Shown piece after piece: positions 63,601 through 64,000 of a stretch of 64,000 bases of DNA (position 1 is its first letter; each line of letters begins with the position of its first letter). The position numbers and the translations under genes are program-made. Below the pieces are notes generated by a model. The model searched no databases, was not told where the DNA came from, and saw only the letters and a program-made list of their open reading frames with translations. Location: positions 10,085,715 through 10,149,714 of the forward strand of contig CM051029.1 in the NCBI GenBank assembly GCA_027627225.1. The letters run 5' to 3'. Source of the DNA: Congeria kusceri (taxonomy: Eukaryota > Mollusca > Bivalvia > Myida > Dreissenidae).

Positions 63601-64000
63601 AACAATATAGATCTAGGTATAATTTTTAATCTTGATCAAGTATTTAGAAATGCTTACCATCGAGTTACCAAGTAAGAATATTAAAACATATACTTATTTA
63701 CTACAGCAACATTGTTTTCAACAACATTTATTATAAAATTATTAAGTTGGCGTACTAAATATTGGTAATAAATGGATGTATCTACATGCTTACAGACGAC
63801 GTTTTGTTTCACGTTGTATTTACACCTAATTACTTTCCGTTATAATTTCTTTGGGTTCAATAAAATGCAAATATTTTGTTCCCTGTTAGCAGATGCGCTT
63901 AGCGTTGCTTATTGTTACTGAAACACGGAAAGTATGCATACAATCCCGGAACCGGAAGGTTCCGATCGCGATTAACACTTCCAGAACATATATTATAAAG
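60681..64000. other. Non-coding stretch, nothing recognised
   Basis: No exon, RNA gene or transposon was recognised in the last 3.3 kb. Short minus-strand open frames (60819-61007, 61188-61400, 62278-62529, 63248-63472) look like chance frames. The only possible regulatory cluster is listed separately. Confidence 0.4.
61607..61670. promoter_or_regulatory. Possible CRE-like cluster
   Basis: TTACGTCA at 61607-61614, a perfect palindromic TGACGTCA at 61651-61658 and TCGACGTAT just after, in a locally GC-richer patch (GTGCGCGTTACGTCAC). Such octamers bind CREB/ATF proteins. There is no adjacent gene in the window to support promoter function. Confidence 0.25.

Overview
This window is AT-rich (clearly above 60% by eye), intron-rich, animal-type genomic DNA. 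It carries long microsatellites, satellites, tRNA-derived SINEs and foldback elements, and one well-preserved gene with GT-AG introns. The receptor architecture and the repeat types suggest a marine or freshwater invertebrate, most likely a bivalve mollusc. That assignment is inference; no sequence here proves the species.

Layout. 1-5340: no complete gene; GTA/TTA microsatellites and one orphan minus-strand transmembrane exon near 3.2 kb. 5341-19858 (+): one complete receptor-type protein tyrosine phosphatase gene, reconstructed as 29 exons that join in frame into about 1801 codons. It encodes nine Ig-like domains (one per exon, all phase 1-1), one fibronectin III domain, one transmembrane helix, a polar juxtamembrane region, a phosphatase domain D1 with an intact active site, and a D2 domain whose catalytic loops are altered. 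Its last introns hold a TTTA array and a 1.3-kb GACA/GGGC array. 20-39.9 kb: non-coding and repeat-rich. It holds one copy of an inverted 1.5-1.9 kb duplication, two direct copies of a roughly 0.9-kb repeat (one with an inserted element bearing inverted repeats), a SINE, a 42-bp minisatellite, and a weak CUB-like exon relic. 39.9-45.3 kb: a 1.3-kb foldback element, then decayed paralogues of the receptor. A minus-strand gene relic (Ig1-like, Ig, truncated FN3, transmembrane, linker) ends in a tyrosine-rich tail instead of phosphatase domains, and an inverted FN3 fragment lies beside it. 49.8-56.6 kb: a transposon cluster with a small inverted-repeat element, a Harbinger-like transposase scrap, a tRNA-Lys primer-binding-site-like motif, a decayed SGNH-hydrolase-like ORF, a decayed DEDDh exonuclease gene, and a 1.2-kb 25-bp minisatellite. 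57-64 kb: the second copy of the inverted duplication, a foldback element, degenerate tandem repeats and a very recent 125-bp tandem duplication; no genes seen.

Functional picture. The only gene likely to make a working protein is the receptor phosphatase, expected at the plasma membrane with an adhesive Ig/FN3 ectodomain and a cytoplasmic tyrosine phosphatase. The most interesting signal is that related ectodomain/TM exons occur at three places, on both strands, and at 42-45 kb are coupled to a different, tyrosine-motif tail. This suggests a local birth-and-death family of Ig receptors with interchangeable cytoplasmic modules.
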